From NCBI GenBank assembly GCA_017555695.1, contig JAFZFX010000034.1, positions 1 to 40,908 on the forward strand: a stretch of 40,908 bases of DNA. The letters are read 5' to 3'. Below, piece by piece: positions 16,079 through 23,464 of the stretch; position 1 is the stretch's first letter, and every line of letters starts with the position of its first letter. The stretch is from Alistipes sp. (lineage in GTDB: Bacteria; Bacteroidota; Bacteroidia; Bacteroidales; Rikenellaceae). Below the pieces are notes generated by a model. The model did not search any database and was not told the origin of the DNA. It saw only the letters and a list, made by a program, of their open reading frames with translations. A program made the position numbers and the translations under genes.

Positions 16079-17224
16079 ATGCGGAGAATTGCAGCACATT
16101 ATCTTGTTAGCCGAGGCCAGGTTATGCCCCGCCCGCTGGTGACTCTCAACGACGAGGGCCACATCCAACGCGTGGAGCAGTGGCAGAGGCTCGACACCAT
16201 AGCACAGACCGAGTTCTATGCGGGTGCGCTGTGTGCTGGCTTCGTGAATATGCACTGCCACATCGAACTATCCTACCTGCGCGGGCAGATTGAGCGTGGC
16301 AGCGGTTTTGCTGGGTTCGCCCGCAAGATTGGTCAGGTGAGGGGTAACTTCACTGCGGAGGAGCGCCAGCGTGCGCTGCGTGCTGCCGACGGCTCGTTGT
16401 GGGCGCAAGGCGTAGATGCCGTTGCCGACATCATCAATGGCGAGACCTCGCTCGATATGAAGGCACAGAGCCACATACGCTACACCTCGTTTGCCGAGGT
16501 ATTTGGCCTGAACTCTACCGTAGAGCCAATGCAGCAGATAGCCGAGAGGTGGAGCGGTGTAAGCCTTACGCCACACTCGACATACTCACTGCAAAGCGAC
16601 ACATTTGCCGCCACCGTCACTGCCGCCAAGAGAAGCAACTCGCCCCTCTCGATTCACTTCCTGGAGTCGGAGGCCGAGAAGGCACTCTACCAAGACGAGG
16701 GGTCACTTGCCGAGTGGTATGGCCGAATGGGCTGGGAGTGCGATTTCCTACACCACGGCTCACCCACGCAACGAATTGTGGACACCATCGATGGCTCGCA
16801 ACGCCTGCTGCTTATACACAACTGCTTCGCCGAGCGCGAGGATGTGGAGCTGTTGCAGACACACTTTGGCGAGGGCGTCAGTTGGGTGTTGTGTCCCCGC
16901 TCGAACGACTACATCTCGGGACTACGACCGCCCGTAGAGTTGTTGCGCGAGATGGGTTGCCGCATCTGCATAGGTACCGACTCGCTGGCCTCAAACGAGA
17001 GCCTGAGTATGGTCGAGGAGATGAAGTGTTTTATGGATATTCCGCTGCGCGAACTCATCACCTGGGCCACACAGAACGGCGCCGAGGCTTTGGGCTTGGG
17101 CGACGAGATAGGCACCGTTGAGGAGGGTTACCGCTCGGGCATAGTGCTGCTGGAGGGCATCACGGCCGACACCAACGGCGAGTTATGGCTAACGGAAAAA
17201 ACTACCTCGAGGAGGTTGATTTAA
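16079..17224 (+). CDS. Amidohydrolase of the deaminase (ATZ/TRZ/MqnX-like) group
   Basis: A 381-residue metal-dependent hydrolase. The HxH metal site is in GFVNMHCHIELSY (about residues 58-70). Further ligands are visible in order: TPHSTYSL, SIHFLESEAE, LLIHNCF and the metal Asp in IGTDSLASNESLSMVEEM. That series is typical of cytosine-deaminase-like COG0402 enzymes that deaminate purines or related rings. In organisms using the futalosine pathway a member of this group (MqnX) deaminates 6-aminodeoxyfutalosine, and mqnA lies at 624 in this window, so this is a reasonable candidate. That role is inference; guanine or S-adenosylhomocysteine deaminase are alternatives. Two 24-bp tandem repeats end exactly at its start codon. 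Confidence 0.78.
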   Translation: MRRIAAHYLVSRGQVMPRPLVTLNDEGHIQRVEQWQRLDTIAQTEFYAGALCAGFVNMHCHIELSYLRGQIERGSGFAGFARKIGQVRGNFTAEERQRALRAADGSLWAQGVDAVADIINGETSLDMKAQSHIRYTSFAEVFGLNSTVEPMQQIAERWSGVSLTPHSTYSLQSDTFAATVTAAKRSNSPLSIHFLESEAEKALYQDEGSLAEWYGRMGWECDFLHHGSPTQRIVDTIDGSQRLLLIHNCFAEREDVELLQTHFGEGVSWVLCPRSNDYISGLRPPVELLREMGCRICIGTDSLASNESLSMVEEMKCFMDIPLRELITWATQNGAEALGLGDEIGTVEEGYRSGIVLLEGITADTNGELWLTEKTTSRRLI

Positions 17225-17247
17225 TTCATAGTTGAATTAATAAAAAT

Positions 17248-17342
17248 GTCATTACGAAGGAGCGGAGCGACTGTGGTAATCTCCCACATTACCACAACCA
17301 AGGAGATTGCCGCGTCGGACTTTTAGTCCTCCTCGCAATGAC
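17248..17342 (+). repeat. Family A repeat copy 5 (short form)
   Basis: The ends are GTCATTACGAAGG and CCTCGCAATGAC. The left half carries the GGAGCGGAGCGACTG version and the right half the GGACT/AGTCC hairpin. It fills the gap between the amidohydrolase and the nitroreductase. Confidence 0.85.
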
Positions 17343-17380
17343 AGGTAGCAACAAAGAATAATTACAAAAAACGAAAATAT

Positions 17381-17911
17381 ATGGAACTGAAAAAGATTTT
17401 GGATGTGCGTCGTAGCACGCGCAAATTCATCGACAAGAAGGTCGAGTACGACAAGTTGGAGCGCATCGTCAATATGGCTCTGCAGGCTCCCTCGTCACGC
17501 AACACACGCTCCACACGACTGCTGGTTGTGGACGACAAGGCTACGCTCGAGCGTATGGCCCAGATGCGTGACTACGGCTCGGCATTTATGAAGGGCGCCG
17601 CAGCGGCTATCGTCGTTATGGGCGACAAGACGGCCAGCGACCTCTGGCTCGACAACTGCGTCATCACAGCCACCATCCTGCAACTTGCCGTTGTGGACGA
17701 GGGTCTGGCATCGTGCTGGGTACACATCAACGACCGCCCCTGCCTCAAGGACGAGCCCGAGGGCAAGAAGGCCGAGGAGTTCCTGAGCGAGTTCCTGCCC
17801 ATCTCACCCAACTACGGCGTGCTGTGCGCCATTGCGCTGGGTTACTCCGACTTCGAGCCGGCACCCCTACCCGCATACGAAGGCGAGGAGCGTGTAAAGT
17901 GGGTTAAGTAA
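17381..17911 (+). CDS. Nitroreductase-family flavoprotein
   Basis: A 176-residue FMN-dependent oxidoreductase of the nitroreductase fold. Visible family features are the RRSTRKF phosphate-binding segment (10-16), QAPSSRNTRSTR (35-46), and the later EGLASCWVHIN and LPISPNYGVLCAIALGY stretches that contact FMN. The short length places it with the small single-domain members, which act as dimers. Substrate cannot be assigned; such enzymes reduce nitro compounds, quinones or flavins with NAD(P)H. It is followed by a strong bidirectional terminator shared with the convergent lipoprotein gene. Confidence 0.88.
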   Translation: MELKKILDVRRSTRKFIDKKVEYDKLERIVNMALQAPSSRNTRSTRLLVVDDKATLERMAQMRDYGSAFMKGAAAAIVVMGDKTASDLWLDNCVITATILQLAVVDEGLASCWVHINDRPCLKDEPEGKKAEEFLSEFLPISPNYGVLCAIALGYSDFEPAPLPAYEGEERVKWVK

Positions 17912-17944
17912 AAAAGAGGAGGTAATTTTTACCTCCTCTTTTTT
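17912..17944. terminator. Bidirectional intrinsic terminator
   Basis: AAGAGGAGGTAA (17914-17925) and TTACCTCCTCTT (17929-17940) pair perfectly over 12 bp with a 3-nt loop, flanked by A and T runs. It serves the nitroreductase and, in reverse, the convergent lipoprotein. Confidence 0.9.
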
Positions 17945-17962
17945 ATCATTCTATATTATGAA

Positions 17963-18412
17963 TTACTGCTTTGAACCTTCAAACTCAAAATCACACTCAT
18001 ATGTGTAACCGTCGTAGTTTATGTAAATATAAGAATCATTGGTTTCAGCAACTTTACCATTAATACGGATCTCTTCAATTGTTGAATCGTCACTTCTCAA
18101 TACATACACACCACCACTTGTCTTTGTGATTTCGTATGTTATCTTACGACCATTTTCAAAAACACTATCTCCATTTGCATAATAGAATGTTGCATTTACA
18201 AAATCATTTGAACTACGAGTAATAACAAGCTTAGAACCTTTACTCTTTTCAATTGTCTCTCCGTAAAGACTAATCTCAATAGTACCTACATACTCTCCTG
18301 CAATCTGAGCTGCGTGATTCAAATCCTCTTTCTCTTCTTTGCTACAACTTACAAATGAAACACAAGAAACTACGGCAAAAGCCAGTGTTAATAAAAACTT
18401 AAATCTGTTCAT
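17963..18412 (-). CDS. AT-rich small lipoprotein, possibly calycin-like
   Basis: A 149-residue lipoprotein. The signal ends SFVSC (lipid-bearing Cys23), followed by SKEEKED, an acidic surface-export-like signal. The body AAQIAGEYVGTIEISLYG, then alternating strands with charged turns, resembles the small calycin-like beta-barrel lipoproteins of Bacteroidales; that is a shape-based guess. Codon use is clearly AT-rich (ATT, AAA, TAT, ACA), unlike the GC-rich neighbours, which suggests recent arrival or weak codon selection. It is monocistronic with its own promoter-like TACCTTTG and shares a terminator with the nitroreductase. Confidence 0.72.
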   Translation of the reverse strand: MNRFKFLLTLAFAVVSCVSFVSCSKEEKEDLNHAAQIAGEYVGTIEISLYGETIEKSKGSKLVITRSSNDFVNATFYYANGDSVFENGRKITYEITKTSGGVYVLRSDDSTIEEIRINGKVAETNDSYIYINYDGYTYECDFEFEGSKQ

Positions 18413-18445
18413 AATTAATTATTTTTTGTTAAACATAATTCTATA

Positions 18446-18453
18446 CAAAGGTA
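18446..18453 (-). promoter_or_regulatory. Minus-strand -7 element for the AT-rich lipoprotein
   Basis: TACCTTTG on the minus strand fits TAnnTTTG and lies 34 nt before the start codon. No good TTTG is found at the -33 distance. Confidence 0.45.
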
Positions 18454-18706
18454 CTTATAAAACATACCATATTACTCTTGAGTATATTGTTAATAACACA
18501 ACATTTATATTGCGTTTAACGCAACACAACTATTGTATTAAAAGCAAATCAATGATTATATTTTAGTGTTAAATTTATATTTCAATAACAAATCGTAATT
18601 CAATTTTAGATTTATAGCAAAGTAAATCAACTCACACATTAAATAAACGAATGTAACAAAACGAAAATTCGATTTACAAAATATAAAGTTATACTCATTT
18701 TTTCTT

Positions 18707-18714
18707 TACCTTTG
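18707..18714 (+). promoter_or_regulatory. -7 element for folE
   Basis: TACCTTTG fits TAnnTTTG, 27 nt before the folE ATG. The -33 box is poor. The resulting leader is too short for a riboswitch. Confidence 0.5.
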
Positions 18715-18740
18715 TGATGTAATTATAAAAGTACTTTAAT

Positions 18741-19367
18741 ATGAATCAGATAAAAGATATTGTGAAAAACTATACACGCGAGGACTGCTACGATGCCGAG
18801 CGTATTGAGAAGTTGGCCTACCACTACCGCGAGATTCTCTCGTTGCTGGGCGAGGATGCCGAGCGTGAGGGGCTCTTAAAGACTCCCGAGCGTGTGGCAA
18901 AGGCTATGTCGTTCGTAACCAAGGGTTACACTCAGGACCCCATCGAGATTATCAACTCGGCCATCTTCAGCGAGGAGTATCAGCAGATGGTGTTGGTGAA
19001 GGATATCGAGCTCTTCTCGATGTGCGAACACCACCTGATGCCCTTCGTCGGCAAGGCTCATGTGGCCTACATCCCCAATGGCCGCATCACAGGTCTGTCG
19101 AAGATTGCCCGCGTAGTGCAGTGTTTTTCGCGCCGTCTGCAGGTGCAGGAGCGTCTGACGGTGCAGATTCGTGACTGCATCCAGCAAGCACTCAACCCCA
19201 TCGGCGTGGCCGTGGTTATCGAGGCGAGCCATATGTGTATGCAGATGCGCGGTGTCGAGAAGTTAGGCTCGGCTACCACCACCTCGGCCTTCACGGGTAT
19301 ATTCTTAAAGGATACGCGCACGCGCGAGGAGTTCCTTACACTGATTAGCAATAATTACAGAAAGTAA
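18741..19367 (+). CDS. folE: GTP cyclohydrolase I
   Basis: Converts GTP to 7,8-dihydroneopterin triphosphate, the entry to folate (and to queuosine precursors). At 208 residues it is a normal-length type I enzyme. The zinc ligands are present as Cys95 and His98 in [10 protein letters not shown] and Cys166 in SHMCMQMRG, and the [15 protein letters not shown] and KTPERVAKA motifs match the family. It is expressed alone from a promoter in the AT-rich region upstream. folK, for a later step, lies at 9065. Downstream is a family B repeat, with no clear terminator. Confidence 0.97.
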   Translation: MNQIKDIVKNYTREDCYDAERIEKLAYHYREILSLLGEDAEREGLLKTPERVAKAMSFVTKGYTQDPIEIINSAIFSEEYQQMVLVKDIELFSMCEHHLMPFVGKAHVAYIPNGRITGLSKIARVVQCFSRRLQVQERLTVQIRDCIQQALNPIGVAVVIEASHMCMQMRGVEKLGSATTTSAFTGIFLKDTRTREEFLTLISNNYRK

Positions 19368-19373
19368 ATAAAA

Positions 19374-19519
19374 AATTCTCCCTCTACAGTTAGAGGGAGT
19401 ACCCCGCAGGGGGGAGGGAGTGTGTGAAATTCAAAATTTAGAATTCAAAATTGATTTTACAGACTCCTCCGTCGCTACCTATGGTAGCGCCACCTCCTCT
19501 TGCCTTAGAGGAGGAAATT
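19374..19519 (-). repeat. Family B repeat copy 3 with swapped inner hairpin
   Basis: An inverted copy. The inner hairpin is GCTACC/GGTAGC in place of the CACACT/AGTGTG found in most copies. The middle spacer is replaced by the AATTCAAAATT-type linker. The outer hairpins are kept. Confidence 0.8.
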
Positions 19520-19557
19520 TTAATTAAAAAAAACTAACCAACAAAAACCTGATAACT

Positions 19558-20382
19558 ATGAAAAAACTCTTACTCAGTGTGATGTGCCTGGCTGTGCTTG
19601 GCATCGCATCGTGTTCAAAGCCCAAGAACGAAATCAAGGTTATGTCGTTCAATGTGCTCGTCAGCGCCAACGACGATATCAACAACTGGGCCCAGCGCAA
19701 GTGCGCCTCGGTAAATATGCTCAACGAGGAGAAGCCCACAATCTTCGGCCTGCAGGAGGCTACACTCCACCAGGTGAACTACCTGGCCGAAAACCTGCCG
19801 CAGTATGGTTGGGTGGGCGTAGGCCGCGAGGATGGTATCAATGGCGGTGAGCATATGGCTATCTTCTACCTCAAGGAGGAGGTCGAGTTGCTCGACAGCG
19901 GTACCTTCTGGCTCTCGGAGACTCCCGACACACCCTCGATGGGTTGGGATGCAGCCTGCAAGCGTACCTGCACCTGGACCAAGCTCAAGATGAAAAAGAC
20001 AGGCGTAGAGTTCGCCTACCTGAATACTCACCTCGACCATGTGGGCAAGCAGGCACAGCGCGAGGGTCTGGCTCTGATGGTTGAGCGTTGTGCCGATATC
20101 GTACCCAAGGGTATGACGGCATTCGTTACTGCCGACTTCAACGCCACTACCGACGACAGCATCTTCGAGCCCCTCAAGGCCGATATGTTGGATGCTCGCG
20201 AGACAGCTCCCGACACCGACCGCCGAGGTACTTACAACGGCTTCGACAACTTGCAGGATGTTGTTATCGACCATATCTTCTATCGTGGTGCCGAGGCACA
20301 GACATTCAAGGTGCTCGACAAGTATTATGGTGCGCCCTACATCTCTGACCACTACCCCGTAGTTATGACCGCAACATTCTAA
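19558..20382 (+). CDS. Endonuclease/exonuclease/phosphatase-family lipoprotein
   Basis: A 274-residue secreted hydrolase of the EEP (DNase I-like) fold. The signal ends GIASC (lipid-bearing Cys19). Catalytic motifs run in order: MSFNVLVS (metal/Asn), FGLQEAT (metal Glu), NTHLDHVG (His), VTADFNAT (Asp/Asn) and the closing SDHYPV (catalytic His). The residues after Cys are SKPKNE, without the early acidic export signal, so it may stay periplasmic. Substrates in this family range from nucleic acids to sugar-phosphodiesters and sphingomyelin; none can be chosen here. Its neighbours do not form an operon with it, and an intrinsic terminator follows immediately. Confidence 0.85.
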   Translation: MKKLLLSVMCLAVLGIASCSKPKNEIKVMSFNVLVSANDDINNWAQRKCASVNMLNEEKPTIFGLQEATLHQVNYLAENLPQYGWVGVGREDGINGGEHMAIFYLKEEVELLDSGTFWLSETPDTPSMGWDAACKRTCTWTKLKMKKTGVEFAYLNTHLDHVGKQAQREGLALMVERCADIVPKGMTAFVTADFNATTDDSIFEPLKADMLDARETAPDTDRRGTYNGFDNLQDVVIDHIFYRGAEAQTFKVLDKYYGAPYISDHYPVVMTATF

Positions 20383-20389
20383 AAAAATA

Positions 20390-20418
20390 ACCCTTCCTTC
20401 GTGAAGGGTATTTTTTTT
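20390..20418 (+). terminator. Intrinsic terminator after the phosphodiesterase gene
   Basis: ACCCTTC (20390-20396) pairs with GAAGGGT (20403-20409) around CTTCGT, followed by a run of eight T. Confidence 0.85.
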
Positions 20419-20434
20419 ATTCAAGATTGTTTTT

Positions 20435-20522
20435 GTCATTACGAGAGCCGTTAGGCTCGTGGTAATCTTATTTGGGTAGCAGGAGATTGCCGCGTCGGAC
20501 TTTTAGTCCTCCTCGCAATGAC
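20435..20522 (+). repeat. Family A repeat copy 6, arm of the long inverted repeat
   Basis: This copy has the GAGCC/GGCTC hairpin on the left and GGACT/AGTCC on the right. It is the near-exact reverse complement of 285-372. Confidence 0.85.
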
Positions 20523-20536
20523 AGATACTTTAATAA

Positions 20537-20670
20537 AAATTCTCCCTCTAGCTTAGAGGGAGTACCCTTTAGGGGGAGGGAGTGTGTCTTGGAATGATAT
20601 ATTCTACCAATTTACAGACTCCTCCGTCACACTTTCAGTGTGCCACCTCCTCTAGCTTAGAGGAGGAATT
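20537..20670 (-). repeat. Family B repeat copy 4, arm of the long inverted repeat
   Basis: An inverted copy with the CACACT/AGTGTG inner hairpin. It matches 121-270 apart from a missing stretch of about 18 nt and a few substitutions in hairpin loops. Confidence 0.85.
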
Positions 20671-20671
20671 T

Positions 20672-20727
20672 TATTAAGTGAGGATGCTCCTCTTGCTAAT
20701 TAATGGTGTCCCACAGCCGTAGGTAGT
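20672..20727 (+). repeat. Family C repeat copy 3, arm of the long inverted repeat
   Basis: Matches the reverse complement of 61-119, ending CACAGCCGTAGGTAG. Confidence 0.85.
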
Positions 20728-20736
20728 ATTTTTTTT

Positions 20737-20809
20737 GTCATTGCGAGAGCCGTTAGGCTCGTGGTAATCTCCCACTTACCCAAATGAGATTAATCCACTT
20801 CAGAATGAC
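20737..20809 (+). repeat. Family A repeat copy 7 (deleted form)
   Basis: The left end is GTCATTGCGAGAGCC and the right end CAGAATGAC. Most of the right half is missing after GATTAATCCACTTC, the point where the long form continues. Confidence 0.75.
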
Positions 20810-20852
20810 AAAAAAGGCAATTTTGAATTCTTAATTTTGCATTTTGAATTTC

Positions 20853-20902
20853 CTATTGTGGGACATTTTCCATTAGCAAAAAAGAGAATACTCACTTAAT
20901 GA
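20853..20902 (-). repeat. Family C repeat copy 4
   Basis: Minus-strand copy with GTGAGTATTCTC, GCTAATGG and GTCCCACA in order. It ends 40 nt before the mrp promoter element. Confidence 0.7.
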
Positions 20903-20942
20903 AAATATAGATTTTTAATTCTATAAAATAAGCTTTTTTTTA

Positions 20943-20950
20943 TAACTTTG
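20943..20950 (+). promoter_or_regulatory. -7 element for mrp
   Basis: TAACTTTG fits TAnnTTTG, 26 nt before the mrp start codon. No clear TTTG lies at the -33 distance; the upstream DNA is a T-rich tract. Confidence 0.5.
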
Positions 20951-20975
20951 CAGTGGCGTTTAACCAATAACCATT

Positions 20976-22031
20976 ATGGAGCAACAGATCAGAAAGCTAC
21001 TCACAGCGGTGGTACACCCTGAAACTCAGCAAAATATCGTCGAAAGCGGTGTTGTTGAGAGTGTCACTGCGCGCGAGGATAAGATAACCGTAGTGCTGTG
21101 TTTTGCCAAGGCACGCGACCCTTTTGCGGTAAGAATCAAGAACATCGTCGAGAAAATGCTCGCTGATGCTTACCCTGCGGCCGAGGGCAACATCACTGTA
21201 GTGATCAAGGAGGGCACACCCCGTGCGCCCCAGCCCAAGCGCGAGAGCACCACGGTGAAGGTGGGCAAAATCATTGCCGTAGCCTCGGGCAAGGGTGGCG
21301 TAGGTAAATCTACCGTTACGGCCAACCTGGCGCTGACTTTGCGAAATATGGGTTATCGTGTAGGCGTTTTGGATGCCGACATCTACGGTCCTTCGCAGCA
21401 CAAGATGTTCAACCGCGAGGGTTACCTGCCCGATGCTGTGCAGGACGAGGCTGGCAACGACTACATCGTCCCGGCCGAGAGTATGGACATCGAGCTTATG
21501 TCTATCGGCTTCTTCATCAACCCCAACGACGCCTTGATGTGGCGTGGTGCGATGGCGACAAATGCCCTGAAGCAGTTGTTACACCAGACGCAGTGGGGAG
21601 GTTTGGATTTCCTGTTGATTGATATGCCCCCGGGAACGGGCGACATACATCTGACCATTATATCAGAGATTAAGCTCGACGGTGCGGTGATCGTATCTAC
21701 GCCCCAGCAGGTGGCTGTGGCCGATGTGATACGCGGTGTCGAGATGTTCCGCCACGAGCAGGTGGCTGTGCCCGTATTGGGTGTGGTGGAGAATATGGCG
21801 TGGTTCACGCCCAAGGAGTTGCCCGACAACAAATACTACATCTTCGGCAAGGGTGGCGCAAAGAGCTACGCAGCCGAGGCGGGCGTTCCTTTCCTTGGAG
21901 AGATTCCCTTAATTCAATCTATAATGGAGGGAGGCGAGTGCGGCACCCCGACGGTAGAGACCGACCCCGAGGTCGAGAAATACTATCGTGCCGTCGCCGA
22001 AGGCATTATCACTGAAATTGTGAAAGAGTAG
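20976..22031 (+). CDS. mrp: Mrp/ApbC-type iron-sulfur carrier ATPase without CxxC
   Basis: A P-loop ATPase that carries Fe-S clusters to target proteins. The 351-residue protein has an N-terminal MIP18/DUF59 domain (about 1-80), a linker rich in Pro and Arg, and the ParA/MinD-like domain from about 97. The deviant Walker A is [11 protein letters not shown] (103-113), with [11 protein letters not shown] and [13 protein letters not shown] following. In most Mrp proteins a CPxC pair sits before the FGKGG motif; here that spot reads [19 protein letters not shown] with no Cys. A single Cys remains in GECGTP near the end. This Cys-less version is, to my knowledge, usual in Bacteroidetes. It stands alone, with a promoter and terminator of its own. 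Confidence 0.9.
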   Translation: MEQQIRKLLTAVVHPETQQNIVESGVVESVTAREDKITVVLCFAKARDPFAVRIKNIVEKMLADAYPAAEGNITVVIKEGTPRAPQPKRESTTVKVGKIIAVASGKGGVGKSTVTANLALTLRNMGYRVGVLDADIYGPSQHKMFNREGYLPDAVQDEAGNDYIVPAESMDIELMSIGFFINPNDALMWRGAMATNALKQLLHQTQWGGLDFLLIDMPPGTGDIHLTIISEIKLDGAVIVSTPQQVAVADVIRGVEMFRHEQVAVPVLGVVENMAWFTPKELPDNKYYIFGKGGAKSYAAEAGVPFLGEIPLIQSIMEGGECGTPTVETDPEVEKYYRAVAEGIITEIVKE

Positions 22032-22057
22032 GTGGTAATATAATACTATATCATTCG

Positions 22058-22088
22058 GTCCCTCTTGCAAAAGGGGGACTTTTTTTTT
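22058..22088 (+). terminator. Intrinsic terminator after mrp
   Basis: GTCCCTCTT (22058-22066) pairs with AAGGGGGAC (22071-22079) with one G-T pair and a GCAA loop, followed by nine T. Confidence 0.85.
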
Positions 22089-22117
22089 ATTCAAAATTGT
22101 TTTTTTATAATTAATAA

Positions 22118-22270
22118 AAATTCTCCCTCTATGTTAGAGGGAGTACCCGAAGGGGGAGGGAGTGTGTTAATTTTGGGAGTCTGTTCTTGGAATGATATAT
22201 TCTACCAATTTACAAACTCCTCCGTCACACTTTCAGTGTGCCACCTCCTCTAACTCAGAGGAGGAATTTT
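22118..22270 (-). repeat. Family B repeat copy 5
   Basis: An inverted, near full-length copy with the CACACT/AGTGTG inner hairpin. It precedes a long-form family A copy. Confidence 0.85.
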
Positions 22271-22283
22271 TATTAAATGGTTT

Positions 22284-22447
22284 GTCATTGCGAGAGCCGT
22301 TAGGCTCGTGGCAATCTCCCACTTACCCAAATGAGATTAATCCACTTCGTGTCTTTTCCCTGCTCCTGCTCGGCATAATTCAAACAAGTTTGATTCTGCC
22401 CTCGCTTAATCGCAGTGTTGCCGCGTCGCGTTGCTCCTCGCAATGAC
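22284..22447 (+). repeat. Family A repeat copy 8 (long form)
   Basis: The ends are GTCATTGCGAGAGCC and CTCCTCGCAATGAC. Between them lies the conserved core of about 88 nt with CAAACAAGTTTG and TGCTCCTGCTCGG. The core matches those at 1, 26330, 32290 and 40605 almost base for base. Confidence 0.85.
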
Positions 22448-22540
22448 AGATACTATAATAACTCTATTTAATACTATATTGGTAGTCTGTTCTCTGAATG
22501 ATATAAACAACCAACACCACCCGAAAATAGGGCAAAATAT

Positions 22541-23041
22541 TGTTGAAAAGTGTGTCTATTATGGTTGATAAGTTGCCTAAAAGCTGTTGATAAAAGTGGT
22601 GTGGAGTGTTGATGAATTTTAGATAAAAAAAGTTGGTCAAAAACCGTCAAAACGGTAACCGCCTGATAGCGAAGATAGGTTGAGAATACCAAATTTTTTA
22701 TGCAGAAATTTATCATTTTTTTTAATAAAATTATAATCATTTTCAGATAGGCGAATGATGAAAATTTTTGGCTGTTGAGAAGTTGAAAACTTTTTTAACA
22801 CTCGCTCACGCACTCCGAAAACAAGAGATAAAAACGGGTGTAAAAATTTATATAATCTATTGAATAAAAATATCTTAACCACCTATAAACACCCGTAAAA
22901 CAATCAACACCACCGATGGGTCTAAATGTTGAAAGGTGTTGAAAAAAATAAGTAGAAAAAGTTATCGACACAATTAACAGCATTATTTATTATTGTTTTT
23001 TATTTAATTATTAAAAAAGTATAAAAATAATAATAACAACT
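22541..23041. other. Candidate replication origin / DnaA-binding region
   Basis: Four direct 9-mers lie at exact 22-bp intervals: TGTTGAAAA (22541), GGTTGATAA (22563), TGTTGATAA (22585) and TGTTGATGA (22607). Read in reverse, the third is TTATCAACA, one base from the DnaA box TTATCCACA. More copies lie at 22773, 22927 and 22937, with inverted ones at 22901 (CAATCAACA) and 22972 (TTATCGACA, again one mismatch). An 8-bp inverted repeat ACGGGTGT/ACACCCGT spans 22834-22896. The block ends in about 60 nt of almost pure A/T (22982-23041), as an unwinding element would. No gene lies in it. Against this reading, most neighbouring genes would face the replication forks. A DnaA-titration site or a phage/plasmid remnant are alternatives. 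Confidence 0.45.
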
Positions 23042-23118
23042 TTGGCAGAGCCGTAGTCAAAATTCAAAATCGATTTTTCTAACCCAACAACAACCTGTTA
23101 TTGCGAATGAACCAAACA

Positions 23119-23178
23119 TTTCCTCCTCTAAGGCAAGAGGAGGTGGCACACTGAAAGTGTGACGGAGGAGTCTGTAAA
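23119..23178 (+). repeat. Family B repeat copy 6 (left half)
   Basis: Contains the CCTCCTCT-AGAGGAGG and CACACT/AGTGTG hairpins and the GGAGGAGTCTGT joint, and stops there. An AATTTTGAATTC-type linker follows. Confidence 0.8.
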
Positions 23179-23209
23179 ATTAATTTTGAATTCTTAATTT
23201 TGAATTTCT

Positions 23210-23258
23210 GAGGTGGGACACTTTCCATCAGCAAGAGGAGCTACCTCGTTTAATAAAA
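23210..23258 (-). repeat. Family C repeat copy 5
   Basis: Minus-strand copy with GAGGTAGCTCCTCTTGC, TGATGG and GTGTCCCACC in order. Confidence 0.7.
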
Positions 23259-23319
23259 TTACGCGATGAAAAAGTAAAAAAAAGGTCAGTCAAAATTTTT
23301 AGTTTGGGACAAAAAATTG

Positions 23320-23327
23320 TAATTTTG
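23320..23327 (+). promoter_or_regulatory. -7 element for metG
   Basis: TAATTTTG fits TAnnTTTG. The nearest TTTG upstream (23303-23306) is too close to be a standard -33 box, so the promoter call is moderate. Transcription would start near 23334. Confidence 0.45.
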
Positions 23328-23333
23328 AGCCAA

Positions 23334-23464
23334 ATATTGTTTTCTGTCAAGCGATTTTTGCGCTGTGGCACAGATGCGGGGCGGTGACTGCACAACCTTT
23401 GCCCTCGAAACAGCGGCTAAACAATATATATAATATAGGAAATAATAATAAAACAATATAGACT
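23334..23464 (+). promoter_or_regulatory. Structured leader of metG with two competing pairing sites
   Basis: ATATTGTTT at 23334-23342 is complementary to AAACAATAT at 23419-23427 and equally to AAACAATAT at 23451-23459. The second site ends 5 nt before the metG start codon. The 75 nt enclosed by the first pairing contain smaller hairpins (CTGT-GGC-ACAG; GGGC with GCCC). Mutually exclusive pairings of this kind are how leader switches control translation. The complementarity is seen directly; the control function is inference. Confidence 0.35.

Larger units (their letters stand above)
18413..18740. other. AT-rich divergent intergenic region
   Basis: About 330 nt of very AT-rich DNA between two divergent genes. 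It contains one promoter -7 element on each strand and no family A, B or C repeat, unlike most gaps of this size. No RNA gene or further ORF is recognised. Confidence 0.6.

Noticed and set aside
18714-18740. A folate-sensing riboswitch before folE
   Set aside because: The leader from the -7 element to the start codon is under 30 nt, too short for any known aptamer.
23334-23464. A T-box leader before metG
   Set aside because: No T-box sequence (TGGNACCGCG-like) or specifier-loop arrangement is present, and T-boxes are not expected in Bacteroidetes.
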